DNA of 64,000 nucleotides from NCBI GenBank assembly GCA_046292765.1, contig JBKBQA010000004.1:251615-315614 (forward strand), in the 5' to 3' direction. The notes below the pieces were generated by a model. It searched no databases. It saw nothing but the letters and a program-made list of their open reading frames with translations, and was not told where the DNA came from. The translations under genes and the position numbers were made by a program. Positions 1 to 8,756 of the stretch are shown here, piece by piece (position 1 is the first letter of the stretch; every line of letters begins with the position of its first letter). Source of the DNA: PGZG01 sp046292765 (GTDB lineage Bacteria; Pseudomonadota; Gammaproteobacteria; Pseudomonadales; Alcanivoracaceae).

Positions 1-1559
1 CCGACAAGAAACCAGCAGCTGTCAGTGCGGATGATATCGCACTGCCGGGTCTTTACCTCCGGAGCTACCACGTCGCGGAGAAATGCAGAGCTATGTCGCT
101 CCAGCGCAGACACTGGTGTGCTGCGGAACCGATAGCCCTGCATTTGCTGTTTGAGGTAGACCTGGATGAAAAAAGTGCGAACCACATCCTCGGTAAGACC
201 CCGACGATTTCCTTCGATCTGAAATACGGATCCGCGGACAATCAGGACCAGATCATCGAGAAATGCCTGTCGGACCAGTTGTTTGTCTTTTTGCAGGGGC
301 AGGCTATCCTGTACATCAAAGTTTTCGATGATGCTGATGCTGCTTTCCATCAGATCTGCAAAGGCCTTGGCATCCCGTGTGCTGCGGAGCATCTCTTCAG
401 CCTTTAGCAGTTTGCTGACAATCTGCTGTAACGCTGTGCTACCGATGTGTGGTTGCAAGTCGCGGACACTGCGGCGCCCCTCAAATATCAGCTTTCGGGA
501 TGTCTTGTCGTGGAGAATGCCTTTGCCCCTCAAATAATTGGCGTAGGCATAGGTGCGCTGTGGCCCGGTCAGTGACCTGAAGAGCAGGCCAACCTTTTGG
601 TACCAGTCCGCATCAAGAAGGGGATCCAGCTCCTGTAGCAGGATAGACACTTCTCTGGGCAGGTTCTGTTTTGGTACATCGCTGACGTCTACCTCATCTG
701 CCTGCCTGAACTGGCTCGATTTCTTTAGTGCCAGTGAGATGGAGCTTTCAATGCTATCCGGATCCTTTTTGCCACTGAGAATGTCGCGAAGGATGCCTGA
801 CAGCTCCAGCGCCGAGGCGAAGCGCTTCTCCGGCTCTTTCTCGACCATGCGCTCAAACAAACGCTGGTAACGGCGGAATCGGCCTGGCAGTGGCGGAATG
901 GGATCCTTGCAATGCATGACCGCAAGGGCGGTGAAATCCGGGTTGTCGTAGGGTACTCGCTTGCTCAACATTTCGTAGAACATGATGCCGAGAGAGTAGA
1001 TGTCGGCACGGCCATCGAGTTGCCGGGCCTGAACCTGCTCGGGGCTCATGTAACGGGGCGTACCCAGTACCTGCCCCACCATGGTGACCTGATCGGCACC
1101 ACTTTGCAGACGGGCGATGCCAAAATCGGTGAGCACTGCCGAGCCATCTTCCCGGAACATGACGTTGTCCGGCTTGACGTCCCGGTGCACAAAGCCCTTT
1201 TCGTGGGCCTGATGCAGCGCCGAGGCGAGCTGGGCGAGGATCTCCAGGGTTAGCTTTTCGTCCAGACCGTCCTTGATCCGGCCCTTCAGGTCACCACAGG
1301 GCAAGTATTCCATGACCATGTAGTAGGAGCCGTTGGACTGGCCGAAATCGTAGACCGGAATGATGTGAGGATGAGACAGGTTGGCAACGGTCTTGGCCTC
1401 ACGCAGGAAGCGCTCGGCAAATTCCTTGTTCTCAGCGTACTGGGGCAGCAGTGCCTTGATGGCGACTTTGCGGCCGAAGGACTCCTGAGTGGCCAGCCAG
1501 ACTCTGGCCTGTCCTCCGACCCCCAGCTCGCCGTGAATCTTGTATCCGGGTAGTTCCAT
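1..1559 (-). CDS. Serine/threonine protein kinase, C-terminus outside window
   Basis: A reading frame opens at the ATG read from 1559 and stays open to the window edge (about 519 residues visible). It encodes a Hanks-type kinase: a glycine-rich loop (GVGGQARV, residues 13-20), the ATP-binding Lys35 in VAIK, the helix-C Glu near residue 54, the catalytic loop HRDVKPDN (Asp127), the metal-binding DFG (145-147) and an SPE activation-segment motif. The kinase domain ends near residue 260. It is followed by a helical region without a membrane segment in the visible part. The family phosphorylates Ser/Thr on partner proteins; no target can be read from the context. The 3' end is missing only because the window stops. 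Confidence 0.9.
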   Translation of the reverse strand, partial: MELPGYKIHGELGVGGQARVWLATQESFGRKVAIKALLPQYAENKEFAERFLREAKTVANLSHPHIIPVYDFGQSNGSYYMVMEYLPCGDLKGRIKDGLDEKLTLEILAQLASALHQAHEKGFVHRDVKPDNVMFREDGSAVLTDFGIARLQSGADQVTMVGQVLGTPRYMSPEQVQARQLDGRADIYSLGIMFYEMLSKRVPYDNPDFTALAVMHCKDPIPPLPGRFRRYQRLFERMVEKEPEKRFASALELSGILRDILSGKKDPDSIESSISLALKKSSQFRQADEVDVSDVPKQNLPREVSILLQELDPLLDADWYQKVGLLFRSLTGPQRTYAYANYLRGKGILHDKTSRKLIFEGRRSVRDLQPHIGSTALQQIVSKLLKAEEMLRSTRDAKAFADLMESSISIIENFDVQDSLPLQKDKQLVRQAFLDDLVLIVRGSVFQIEGNRRGLTEDVVRTFFIQVYLKQQMQGYRFRSTPVSALERHSSAFLRDVVAPEVKTRQCDIIRTDSCWFLV

Positions 1560-1697
1560 GATTCCCTCACCCGCCGTGCTCGACGGCTTTATCCCTTACA
1601 TCGCCCGAAGGATTCTGCCGGGCTGCAGTGACTAACCGTCGGTATAGTGGCAGTCTGATATGGGTTTGGGAAGTCTGGAAGCCGCCAAGGGCGCGGC

Positions 1698-2411
1698 TTA
1701 GCAGCCAAACGTCTCACTGAAGTCCATGTCATCACCCCTGGCCTTGACCGGGTTTTTTGCCAGCGTCGGCGGCATCTCTGCAGGCGGCACCGGTGGCCAT
1801 CCGCCGAGGGAATGCCAGTGATTGACGATGGTGCAAAACAGCTCGGCGGTGCGTTGGGCGTCGTAGAGCGCCGAGTGGGCCTCGCGCTGGTCGAAGGGGA
1901 TACCAGCCATCTCGCAGGCTTTGGCCAGCACGGTCTGGCCAAATGCCAGGCCGCCGAGTGTGGCAGTGTCAAAGCAGGAAAAGGGGTGGAACGGGTTGCG
2001 CTTGTGGTCGACGCGAACGGCAGCGGCCTTGACGAAATCATTGTCGAAAAAGGCGTTATGGCCGACCAGAACCGCCCGGTTGCAGCCGTAGTGGCGTACG
2101 GCTTGCCGGGAAAGATCGAATACACCGCTTAGGGCTTCCTGCTCCGACACGGCGCCACGGAGTGGGTTTTCGGGGTCAATGCCGGTGAAATCCAGCGCTG
2201 CCTGCTCGATATTGGCACCCTCGAATGGCTCCACATGGTAGTGACACCAGCGTCCGGGTTGCAGGCGGCCGTCCTCGTCCATGTCGATCAGCACTGCAGC
2301 AATTTCCAACAGGGCGTCGGTACGGGGGTTGAAACCACCGGTTTCTACATCCACGACCACGGGCAGAAAGCCACGGAAGCGGGCAGCAAGTGAGGGTGTC
2401 TGATCAGTCAT
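1698..2411 (-). CDS. rnt: Ribonuclease T (DEDDh exonuclease)
   Basis: The 237-residue product is an RNase T-type 3'-5' exonuclease. This family trims the 3' ends of tRNA and other stable RNAs as a homodimer. The DEDDh motifs are visible: VVVDVETGG (first Asp/Glu), GHNAFFDNDF (second Asp), and REAHSALYDAQRT, which carries the catalytic His and last Asp. The ATG at 2411 was chosen because the protein aligns with RNase T from MTDQTPSLAARF onward; an open extension upstream has no family similarity. It is divergent from argG, with a gap of about 130 bases. Confidence 0.93.
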   Translation of the reverse strand: MTDQTPSLAARFRGFLPVVVDVETGGFNPRTDALLEIAAVLIDMDEDGRLQPGRWCHYHVEPFEGANIEQAALDFTGIDPENPLRGAVSEQEALSGVFDLSRQAVRHYGCNRAVLVGHNAFFDNDFVKAAAVRVDHKRNPFHPFSCFDTATLGGLAFGQTVLAKACEMAGIPFDQREAHSALYDAQRTAELFCTIVNHWHSLGGWPPVPPAEMPPTLAKNPVKARGDDMDFSETFGC

Positions 2412-2541
2412 CGGGGCTCCAGTTCGGGGGCCCATGCTACCCGATCCCGGGCACAGAGAAAAACGCGATGAATGGATAACCGCGCTTACTGCCCCTACAA
2501 TACGCGCCCTGTCGAACCGATCACTCACTGCGGGGTGTTGC

Positions 2542-3762
2542 ATGTCCGAGATCAAGAAGGTGGTACTGGCCTATTCCGGGGGGCTCGATACCTCGGTCAT
2601 CGTTCGATGGCTGCAGGAAACCTACCAGTGTGAGGTGGTGACCTTTACTGCCGATATCGGTCAGGGCGAAGAGGTTGAGCCTGCTCGGGCCAAGGCTCAG
2701 GCCATGGGCGTGAAAGAAATCTACATCGAGGACCTGCGCGAAGAGTTTGCCCGCGATTTCGTGTTCCCGATGTTCCGCGCCAACACTATTTACGAGGGCG
2801 AGTACCTGCTCGGTACCTCCATCGCCCGCCCGCTGATTGCCAAGCGTCTGATCGAAATCGCCAACGAAACCGGTGCTGATGCCATATCCCACGGCGCCAC
2901 CGGCAAGGGTAATGATCAGGTTCGCTTTGAACTCGGTGGCTACGCGCTGAAGCCGGGCGTAAAGGTGATTGCGCCCTGGCGAGAGTGGGATCTGACCTCC
3001 CGCGAAAAGCTGATGGATTACTGCGAAACCCATAACATCCCGGTGGACTTCGCCAAGAACAAGAAGAAGTCGCCGTACTCCATGGATGCCAACCTGCTGC
3101 ATATCTCTTACGAGGGCGGCAATCTGGAGGATCCGTGGTGGGAGCCGGAAGAAGACATGTGGCGCTGGAGCGTCAGCCCGGAAACCGCACCGGACAAGCC
3201 GACCTATGTCACCCTGACCTATCAGAAGGGCGACATTGTCGCCATTGATGGCAAGGCCACCAGTGCCGCGGAGGTGTTGGCGCAATTGAATGCCGTTGCC
3301 GGCGCCAATGGCATCGGCCGGCTTGATCTGGTGGAAAACCGCTATGTGGGCATGAAGTCCCGCGGTTGCTACGAAACCCCGGCGGGCACCGTCATGCTGC
3401 GCGCCCATCGCGCCATTGAGTCGCTGACGCTGGATCGCGAGTCGGCCCATCTGAAAGACAGCATTATGCCCAAGTACGCCGAGCTGATTTATAACGGCTA
3501 CTGGTGGTCGCCGGAGCGACTGGCACTGCAGCAGCTGATTGACGCGACTCAGGAATACGTTAACGGCGAGGTGCGGGTGAAACTCTATAAAGGCAATGTC
3601 AGCGTGGTCGGACGTCGTTCTGACGACAGTCTGTTCGACGCTTCCATCGCCACCTTCGAAGACGATGCCGGCGCTTACAACCAGAAGGACGCCGAGGGCT
3701 TTATCCGCCTGAATGCATTGCGCCTGCGGATTGCCGCCAAGAAAGGCCGGCGCATGCAGTAG
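2542..3762 (+). CDS. argG: Argininosuccinate synthase
   Basis: The 406-residue enzyme joins citrulline and aspartate with ATP to make argininosuccinate, the penultimate step of arginine synthesis. The N-terminal PP-loop (LAYSGGLDTSV) that binds ATP, the SHGATGKGNDQ substrate motif and the family-typical C-terminus are all present at normal length. The ATG at 2542 begins the conserved MSEIKKVVLAYSGG; longer in-frame starts add only unconserved residues. It is monocistronic: a strong terminator follows at once. A TACAAT hexamer near 2496 could be a -10 element, but no convincing -35 was seen. Confidence 0.97.
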   Translation: MSEIKKVVLAYSGGLDTSVIVRWLQETYQCEVVTFTADIGQGEEVEPARAKAQAMGVKEIYIEDLREEFARDFVFPMFRANTIYEGEYLLGTSIARPLIAKRLIEIANETGADAISHGATGKGNDQVRFELGGYALKPGVKVIAPWREWDLTSREKLMDYCETHNIPVDFAKNKKKSPYSMDANLLHISYEGGNLEDPWWEPEEDMWRWSVSPETAPDKPTYVTLTYQKGDIVAIDGKATSAAEVLAQLNAVAGANGIGRLDLVENRYVGMKSRGCYETPAGTVMLRAHRAIESLTLDRESAHLKDSIMPKYAELIYNGYWWSPERLALQQLIDATQEYVNGEVRVKLYKGNVSVVGRRSDDSLFDASIATFEDDAGAYNQKDAEGFIRLNALRLRIAAKKGRRMQ

Positions 3763-3789
3763 CGTCAGACTTGCTTGACGTTGACCCCA

Positions 3790-3820
3790 AAAACGCCCGA
3801 CCCTAGTCGGGCGTTTTTTT
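3790..3820 (+). terminator. Rho-independent terminator after argG
   Basis: A perfect stem, ACGCCCGAC / GTCGGGCGT, with a short CCTA-type loop is followed by a run of seven T. It begins about 28 bases after the argG stop codon and ends the argG transcript. Confidence 0.92.
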
Positions 3821-3892
3821 ACAGGTGCAGCAGTCGCCAATATGACGCTACTCGGCGATAACACTGCCGCCCTTCACACCGAGGACAGCCGT

Positions 3893-4288
3893 ATGCGTAT
3901 CCTTCACACCATGCTTCGTGTCGGCGATCTGGATCGTTCGATTGCGTTCTATACCGACGTACTCGGTATGCGATTGCTGCGACGAAAGGACTACCCCGAG
4001 GGCCGCTTTACACTTGCCTTCGTGAGTTATCAGGACGAATCCGAAGGTGCTGCCATCGAGTTGACACATAACTGGGATACCGAACAGTACGAGATCGGTA
4101 CCGGCTATGGACATGTGGCGCTGGCGGTGGACGATGTCTATGCCGCCTGTGAGCGGATCCGGCAACGGGGTGGCAGGATTACCCGTGAACCAGGACCGAT
4201 GAAGCACGGCAGCACCGTTTTGGCCTTTGTCGAAGACCCGGATGGGTACAAGATCGAGCTGCTCGGCGAAAAGCGGGCAGATGAGTGA
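3893..4288 (+). CDS. gloA: Lactoylglutathione lyase (glyoxalase I)
   Basis: The 131-residue metalloenzyme converts the methylglyoxal-glutathione hemithioacetal to S-lactoylglutathione. It matches Escherichia coli GloA along its length: MRILHTMLRVGDLDRS at the start, and metal ligands His5, a Glu in AIELTHNW, a His in GYGHVAL and a Glu in DPDGYKIELL. The ATG at 3893 was preferred over an upstream in-frame ATG at 3842 because it begins the family N-terminus and has a nearby GAGGA. It is followed closely by the rimB-like gene. Confidence 0.95.
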   Translation: MRILHTMLRVGDLDRSIAFYTDVLGMRLLRRKDYPEGRFTLAFVSYQDESEGAAIELTHNWDTEQYEIGTGYGHVALAVDDVYAACERIRQRGGRITREPGPMKHGSTVLAFVEDPDGYKIELLGEKRADE

Positions 4289-4299
4289 AGGAGTCGGGG

Positions 4300-4734
4300 A
4301 TGCAGAAGATCGGATGGCGCGAGTGGGCCAGTCTGCCGGAGCTAGGCATCCAGCGCATCAAGGTGAAGGCTGATACCGGCGCTCGCACGTCGGCTTTGCA
4401 TGCGTTCGAATTGCAGACCTATCTTGATGAGGGTGAAGAGTGGGTGCGCTTTCTCATCCATCCTCTGCAGAAAAACAATGATCTGGTGACGGAATGCATA
4501 TGCCGGGTGGTGGAGCGCCGGCAGGTAACCGACTCCGGTGGGCGTACCGAGGAACGGATTGTCATCGCTACAGATATTCGGCTCGGGGACCGTCGCTGGC
4601 CGATCGAGATAACCCTGACGGATCGTGAGAACATGAAATTTCGCATGCTGCTTGGCCGCACCGCCATGGACGGTCTCTGTGTCGACCCGAATGCTTCCTA
4701 TCTGCTCGGTCGCAAAAAGCGCCGCAAGAGTTGA
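4300..4734 (+). CDS. RimB-like retropepsin-fold aspartic protease (ATP-dependent zinc protease family)
   Basis: The 144-residue protein belongs to the family annotated as ATP-dependent zinc protease, which has a retropepsin-like fold. The catalytic-type motif KADTGARTSALHA is clear near residues 22-34. In Pseudomonas, RimB is encoded beside RimK and affects its glutamate ligation to ribosomal protein S6; the same function is inferred here from the adjacency. The ATG at 4300 sits behind GGAGTCGGGG. An upstream GTG at 4285 is possible but overlaps gloA. The stop is two bases before the ATG of rimK. Confidence 0.85.
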   Translation: MQKIGWREWASLPELGIQRIKVKADTGARTSALHAFELQTYLDEGEEWVRFLIHPLQKNNDLVTECICRVVERRQVTDSGGRTEERIVIATDIRLGDRRWPIEITLTDRENMKFRMLLGRTAMDGLCVDPNASYLLGRKKRRKS

Positions 4735-4736
4735 AG

Positions 4737-5645
4737 ATGAAAATCGCTATTCTTTCTCGTAACAGGGATCTCTTCTCAACCCGTCGTCTGGTGGAGGCTG
4801 GCCAGCAGGCAGGTCATGAGATGCACGTTATCGATACCCTTCGCTGCTACATGAGCATGGCATCCGGCAAGCCGGAGATTCACTACCGTGGCCGAAGGCT
4901 GGACGGGTTCGACGCCGTGATCCCGCGGATTGGCGCCTCCATCACCTTCTACGGTACCGCAGTATTGCGTCAGTTCGAGATGATGGGAGTGTTCCCGATC
5001 AATGAATCGGTGGCGATCAGTCGCTCCCGTGACAAGCTGCGCTCGCTGCAGTTACTGGCTCGCGAGGGCATTGGCCTGCCGGTGACCGGTTTCGCTAATG
5101 CGCCGGATGATATTCCCGACCTGATCGGCATGGTCGGGGGGGCGCCGCTGGTGATCAAATTGCTGGAGGGAACTCAGGGCATTGGTGTGGTGCTGGCGGA
5201 GACCCGTCAGGCGGCGGAGTCGGTGATCGAAGCCTTTATGGGCCTGTCGGCCAACATCATGGTGCAAGAGTATATCCGTGAGGCTAAGGGCGCAGATATT
5301 CGCTGCTTTGTTATCGGTGGCAAGGTGGTGGCGGCGATGAAGCGTCAGGCGAAGGACGGCGAGTTTCGTTCGAACCTGCATCGTGGCGGCGTCGCAAGTC
5401 TGGTCCGGATCACACCGAAGGAGCGCGCCACTGCGGTGCGGGCGGCTCAGGTGATGGGGCTGAATGTGGCTGGTGTTGATTTGCTGCGCTCCGATCGCGG
5501 GCCTCTGGTGATGGAAGTGAACTCATCTCCCGGGCTTGAGGGAATCGAGGGGGCGACAGGCAGGGATGTGGCTGGCATGATCATCGCATTCGCCGAGCAG
5601 AATGCCCGGCCACACCGTACTCGTACCAAGGGGAGTCGTGGATGA
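4737..5645 (+). CDS. rimK: Ribosomal protein S6 glutamate ligase RimK
   Basis: The 302-residue ATP-grasp ligase adds glutamate to the C-terminus of ribosomal protein S6. The whole length aligns with E. coli RimK: MKIAILSRN start, HYRGRRLDGFDAVIPRIG, VKLLEGTQGIGVVLAETRQA in the ATP-grasp domain, FRSNLHRGG, and the metal-binding MEVNSSPGLEGIE. The ATG at 4737 follows the previous stop. The TTG at 4731 adds two residues and cannot be excluded. It overlaps the next gene by four bases (ATGA), so the three genes are probably co-transcribed. Confidence 0.95.
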   Translation: MKIAILSRNRDLFSTRRLVEAGQQAGHEMHVIDTLRCYMSMASGKPEIHYRGRRLDGFDAVIPRIGASITFYGTAVLRQFEMMGVFPINESVAISRSRDKLRSLQLLAREGIGLPVTGFANAPDDIPDLIGMVGGAPLVIKLLEGTQGIGVVLAETRQAAESVIEAFMGLSANIMVQEYIREAKGADIRCFVIGGKVVAAMKRQAKDGEFRSNLHRGGVASLVRITPKERATAVRAAQVMGLNVAGVDLLRSDRGPLVMEVNSSPGLEGIEGATGRDVAGMIIAFAEQNARPHRTRTKGSRG

Positions 5646-6706
5646 GCGCGCAGGAATCAGCGGCATCGTTTGAACTTGCCGGCACCCGAATCGCGCCGGG
5701 ACAGCGCGCTATTGTTGAAATGCCTGCCGCGCAGCTGTACACCAATACCCCACTCAATATTCCGGTTCATGTTGTGCATGGCCGACGCCCGGGCCCTGTG
5801 CTGCTGGTATGCGCCGCGATTCACGGTGATGAGTTGAACGGCGTCGAGATTATTCGCCGGGTGTTGCAGTCACAGACGCTGCGCAGCCTTCGTGGCACGC
5901 TGGTGGCGGTGCCGGTGGTGAATGTGTTCGGCTTTATTCACAAATCCCGCTATTTGCCGGACCGACGTGACCTGAATCGTTGTTTTCCCGGTTCCGAGAC
6001 CGGCAGCCTTGGTGCCCGCATGGCCTGGCTGTTCAAGACCCAGGTGCTGGATCGCTGCACCCATGCTATCGACCTGCATACCGGCGCGGTCTACCGTAGC
6101 AACTTGCCGCAGATTCGGGCCAATCTCGACAGCGCGGGCACCGCCGACATGGCGCGGGCATTTGGTGTGCCGCTGGTGCTGAACTCGGTGTTGCGTGATG
6201 GCACGTTGCGCGAGGTGGCGGAAGCCCAGAATATTCCTGTGATTACCTATGAGGCCGGCGAGGCCCTGCGCTTTGACGAGGCGAGTATTCGTGCCGGAGT
6301 CCGTGGTGTGATCAATGTCATGCGCCATCTCGACATGCTGGCGCCGTCGCGCAAGCCCCATGCGGAGATTGAACCGGCGGTGGCACGCAGCTCGATCTGG
6401 GTCCGGGCTGAGCGTGATGGGGTGTTCCGCGCACTGGTAGGGCTTGGCGACAGGATCAAGAAGGATCAGCTGTTGGGTCGCATCAGCAGTCCGTTTTCCA
6501 GTGATGAAATGGAAATCCTCTCGCCCTGCGCCGGCATTCTGGTGGGTCGTGATAACCTGCCGCTGGTGAATGAGGGTGAAGCCCTGTTCCATATTGCCCG
6601 CTTCGAGGAGGTAAGAGAGGTGGCGCAGCAGGTGCAGGCATTCGCTGCTGATATTCTCGAAGGTGTCACCCTCGGGGTGGCGATGGAGCCGCCGATTGCA
6701 CCCTGA
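5642..6706 (+). CDS. Succinylglutamate desuccinylase/aspartoacylase-family protein
   Basis: The 354-residue protein belongs to the AstE/AspA zinc carboxypeptidase-like family. Visible zinc ligands are the His and Glu of AAIHGDELNG and the later His of HAIDLHTGA; the Glu in ITYEAGEA suits the general base. The C-terminal 90 residues form a biotinyl-like beta domain (DGVFRALVGLGDRIKKDQL). It is co-translated with rimK (ATGA overlap). The substrate is unknown. A role in trimming or recycling glutamyl-peptides made by RimK is only a guess from position. Confidence 0.8.
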   Translation: MSAQESAASFELAGTRIAPGQRAIVEMPAAQLYTNTPLNIPVHVVHGRRPGPVLLVCAAIHGDELNGVEIIRRVLQSQTLRSLRGTLVAVPVVNVFGFIHKSRYLPDRRDLNRCFPGSETGSLGARMAWLFKTQVLDRCTHAIDLHTGAVYRSNLPQIRANLDSAGTADMARAFGVPLVLNSVLRDGTLREVAEAQNIPVITYEAGEALRFDEASIRAGVRGVINVMRHLDMLAPSRKPHAEIEPAVARSSIWVRAERDGVFRALVGLGDRIKKDQLLGRISSPFSSDEMEILSPCAGILVGRDNLPLVNEGEALFHIARFEEVREVAQQVQAFAADILEGVTLGVAMEPPIAP

Positions 6707-6721
6707 CTTGCCGGAGATGAC

Positions 6722-7963
6722 ATGACGCAGTCCGTTGCAATTATTGGCAGCGGCATGGCAGGTCTCGCCGCTGCCCATGGTTGCCGGCAACAGGGCTGGA
6801 CAGTCGCCCTGTTTGAGGCTCAACCCGCTCACGGCATGAACGCCCATGCGTTGCAGGTGGAAGGCGGGGTAGTGGATGTGCCGTTACGGGTGATGAATCC
6901 CACTGCCTGGTCCAGCGTACTGTCGCTTGCCGCCGAAGTCGGTGTCAGTACCTTTCCTGTTCGCACCTATGTGTCCTGTAGTTGGCCGGATCAACAGACC
7001 TGGTTCCGCAGCGCGCGTATCCCCTGGCTGGGCTGGCCGACGGTGGGCAGCTGGCGCTATCTCAACCGACGCAGCCTGACTCTGGCCCGCGGTCTTCATC
7101 ACTTGGCCAGAGTCAGTCGCATGGCTGAATCCATGCCCGAGCAGATGACCATGGCTGAATGCCTTGAGCGCGAGGGCTTTGATCCTTTGTTTTGGCGCGG
7201 TCTGGTGCTGCCGTTGCTGACCACGATCTGCACCTGCGATGAAACACACTTGATGACCTGGCCGGCGCGTCAGTTGTTGTTGTTGCTGCAACAGATCCTG
7301 CATGGCGATGGACTGGTGCGACTACAGGGTGGTACCACGGCGCTAGTCGATGGGCTGACGCGGGGTTTGCCCCGGATTAGTGGCAGCGCAGTGCAACAGG
7401 TCATTGAACGCGAGCACGGCGTGGAAGTACGTAATGGGCGTGGAGAAGGTGGACTGTATGACCGGGCTATCATCGCCACCCAGGCGAATCAGCTCGATTT
7501 TCTCGAAGGCGAGCGTTATCAGTCGGAAAAACAGATATTGTCGGGCGTCAGGTTTGATAGCGGAGAGCTGGTGGTACACCGCGATCAACGTTTCATGCCC
7601 GGTCACCGACGTGACTGGACAGCGCTCAACTTCCGAATCGAACCGGACCTGAGCTCGGTGATGTTTACTGTCTGGGTCAATCCGGTGGAACCCACATTGG
7701 TGCAGGCGGAACCTGTTTTCCAAACCTGGAATCCCCGCTTTGAGCCCCGCTCCGTGCTGGCGCGCATTCCCCTGCAGCGCGCTGTTACCCACGCCGGCAC
7801 GGCGGCGATTCATCGCCAGTTGGTGCTTTGGCATCAGCAGCCGGGCCGTCGAATATTCTATTGCGGTTCCTGGGCCCACGACGGTGTGCCGTTACTGGAG
7901 TCGGCGGTCCGTTCCGGACAGTCTGTGGTGGAGTGCCTGCGTCGTGACAGCCAGACAGGTTGA
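6722..7963 (+). CDS. FAD-dependent oxidoreductase (amine oxidase-like)
   Basis: The 413-residue flavoprotein starts with a dinucleotide-binding motif (VAIIGSGMAGLAAAHGC, residues 5-21) followed by an acidic end of beta-2 (ALFEAQ). It ends with the family FAD motif FYCGSWAHDGVPLLESAVRSG. The body resembles the phytoene-desaturase and amine-oxidase superfamily. No close substrate assignment is possible. It begins 15 bases after the AstE-like gene and overlaps the following methyltransferase by 20 bases. This layout resembles gene sets that modify acyl chains, but that is speculation. Confidence 0.8.
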   Translation: MTQSVAIIGSGMAGLAAAHGCRQQGWTVALFEAQPAHGMNAHALQVEGGVVDVPLRVMNPTAWSSVLSLAAEVGVSTFPVRTYVSCSWPDQQTWFRSARIPWLGWPTVGSWRYLNRRSLTLARGLHHLARVSRMAESMPEQMTMAECLEREGFDPLFWRGLVLPLLTTICTCDETHLMTWPARQLLLLLQQILHGDGLVRLQGGTTALVDGLTRGLPRISGSAVQQVIEREHGVEVRNGRGEGGLYDRAIIATQANQLDFLEGERYQSEKQILSGVRFDSGELVVHRDQRFMPGHRRDWTALNFRIEPDLSSVMFTVWVNPVEPTLVQAEPVFQTWNPRFEPRSVLARIPLQRAVTHAGTAAIHRQLVLWHQQPGRRIFYCGSWAHDGVPLLESAVRSGQSVVECLRRDSQTG

Positions 7964-8756
7964 ACGCCTTGCCATCGCTGGCGAGCTGCTGGCAGGAGGC
8001 GATGGTGACCCACGCTGGAACAACCTCGGTTACTGGCGCGACGCGAATGAATATACCGCCGCCTGTCAGGCGTTGGCCCGTCGGCATGGCGAGGTTGCAC
8101 GGCTGGGTAATGGCGATCGCGTGCTGGAACTGGGTTGCGGCCATGGTGTGGCGCTATCGCTCTGGTGCGACGCCTTTGCCGTGACCGAAGCAGTCGGCCT
8201 CGACTGCCGGGCCTCTGGCTATAACACCGAGCACCGACGCGTTGTCGGCCGCTTTGATGAGCCGCTACCGGACTCGCTGTCACGCTATCGGTTTGACGTC
8301 ATCCTCTGTGTTGACGCAGCCTATCATGCGTCATCTCTGTCAGCATTACTGGCGTCCGTCATCCCTGTTCTGGAGCGGGAAGGGCGTCTTGCACTGAGTC
8401 TGCTGGTACGGCCAGACGACTATCACGCTCGGCCGCTGTTCCAGCGTTTGTTGCATCAGTGGTTACTGAAAACGGCCGGGTTGCCTGACGCGTCCTTCTG
8501 CGATCATAGCGCGGTGCAACACCAACTATTGGCGTGCGGGTTTTTGGATGTGGTGTGCGAGGATCTCAGTGAGGATGTGTTTCCCGGATTTTACCACTGG
8601 GTGCAGCGGCGTCATCGAGAGCTTGTTTTTTCCCGGCGCTGGTCGCGGGGCTGGCTGAAGATACGGATCACCGCCATCTGGTGTTACTGGATGCACCGAA
8701 AAAAGCTGGGTCGGTATCTGCTGGTATCGGCAACGCGGCGAGGAATTGCTCAGTAG
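7944..8756 (+). CDS. SAM-dependent methyltransferase
   Basis: The 270-residue class I methyltransferase has motif I VLELGCGHGVALSLW, an acidic motif II (AVGLDCR) and a motif IV-like region YRFDVILCVDAAYHA. The C-terminus is rich in Arg and Trp. The GTG at 7944 was chosen because a GGAG lies about ten bases upstream and the family region begins just after it; the open frame extends further inside the previous gene. It is translationally coupled to the flavoprotein by a 20-base overlap, so the two probably act on the same substrate, possibly a lipid. Its 3' end overlaps the convergent nth gene by seven bases. Confidence 0.8.
   Translation: MTARQVERLAIAGELLAGGDGDPRWNNLGYWRDANEYTAACQALARRHGEVARLGNGDRVLELGCGHGVALSLWCDAFAVTEAVGLDCRASGYNTEHRRVVGRFDEPLPDSLSRYRFDVILCVDAAYHASSLSALLASVIPVLEREGRLALSLLVRPDDYHARPLFQRLLHQWLLKTAGLPDASFCDHSAVQHQLLACGFLDVVCEDLSEDVFPGFYHWVQRRHRELVFSRRWSRGWLKIRITAIWCYWMHRKKLGRYLLVSATRRGIAQ

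Noticed and set aside
2521..3864. A 447-residue minus-strand frame across argG
   Set aside because: It is the complement of a conserved argG; no motif or plausible ribosome site supports it.
5870..6847. A 325-residue minus-strand frame across the AstE-like gene
   Set aside because: It opposes a well-supported gene in an operon and has shadow-like composition.
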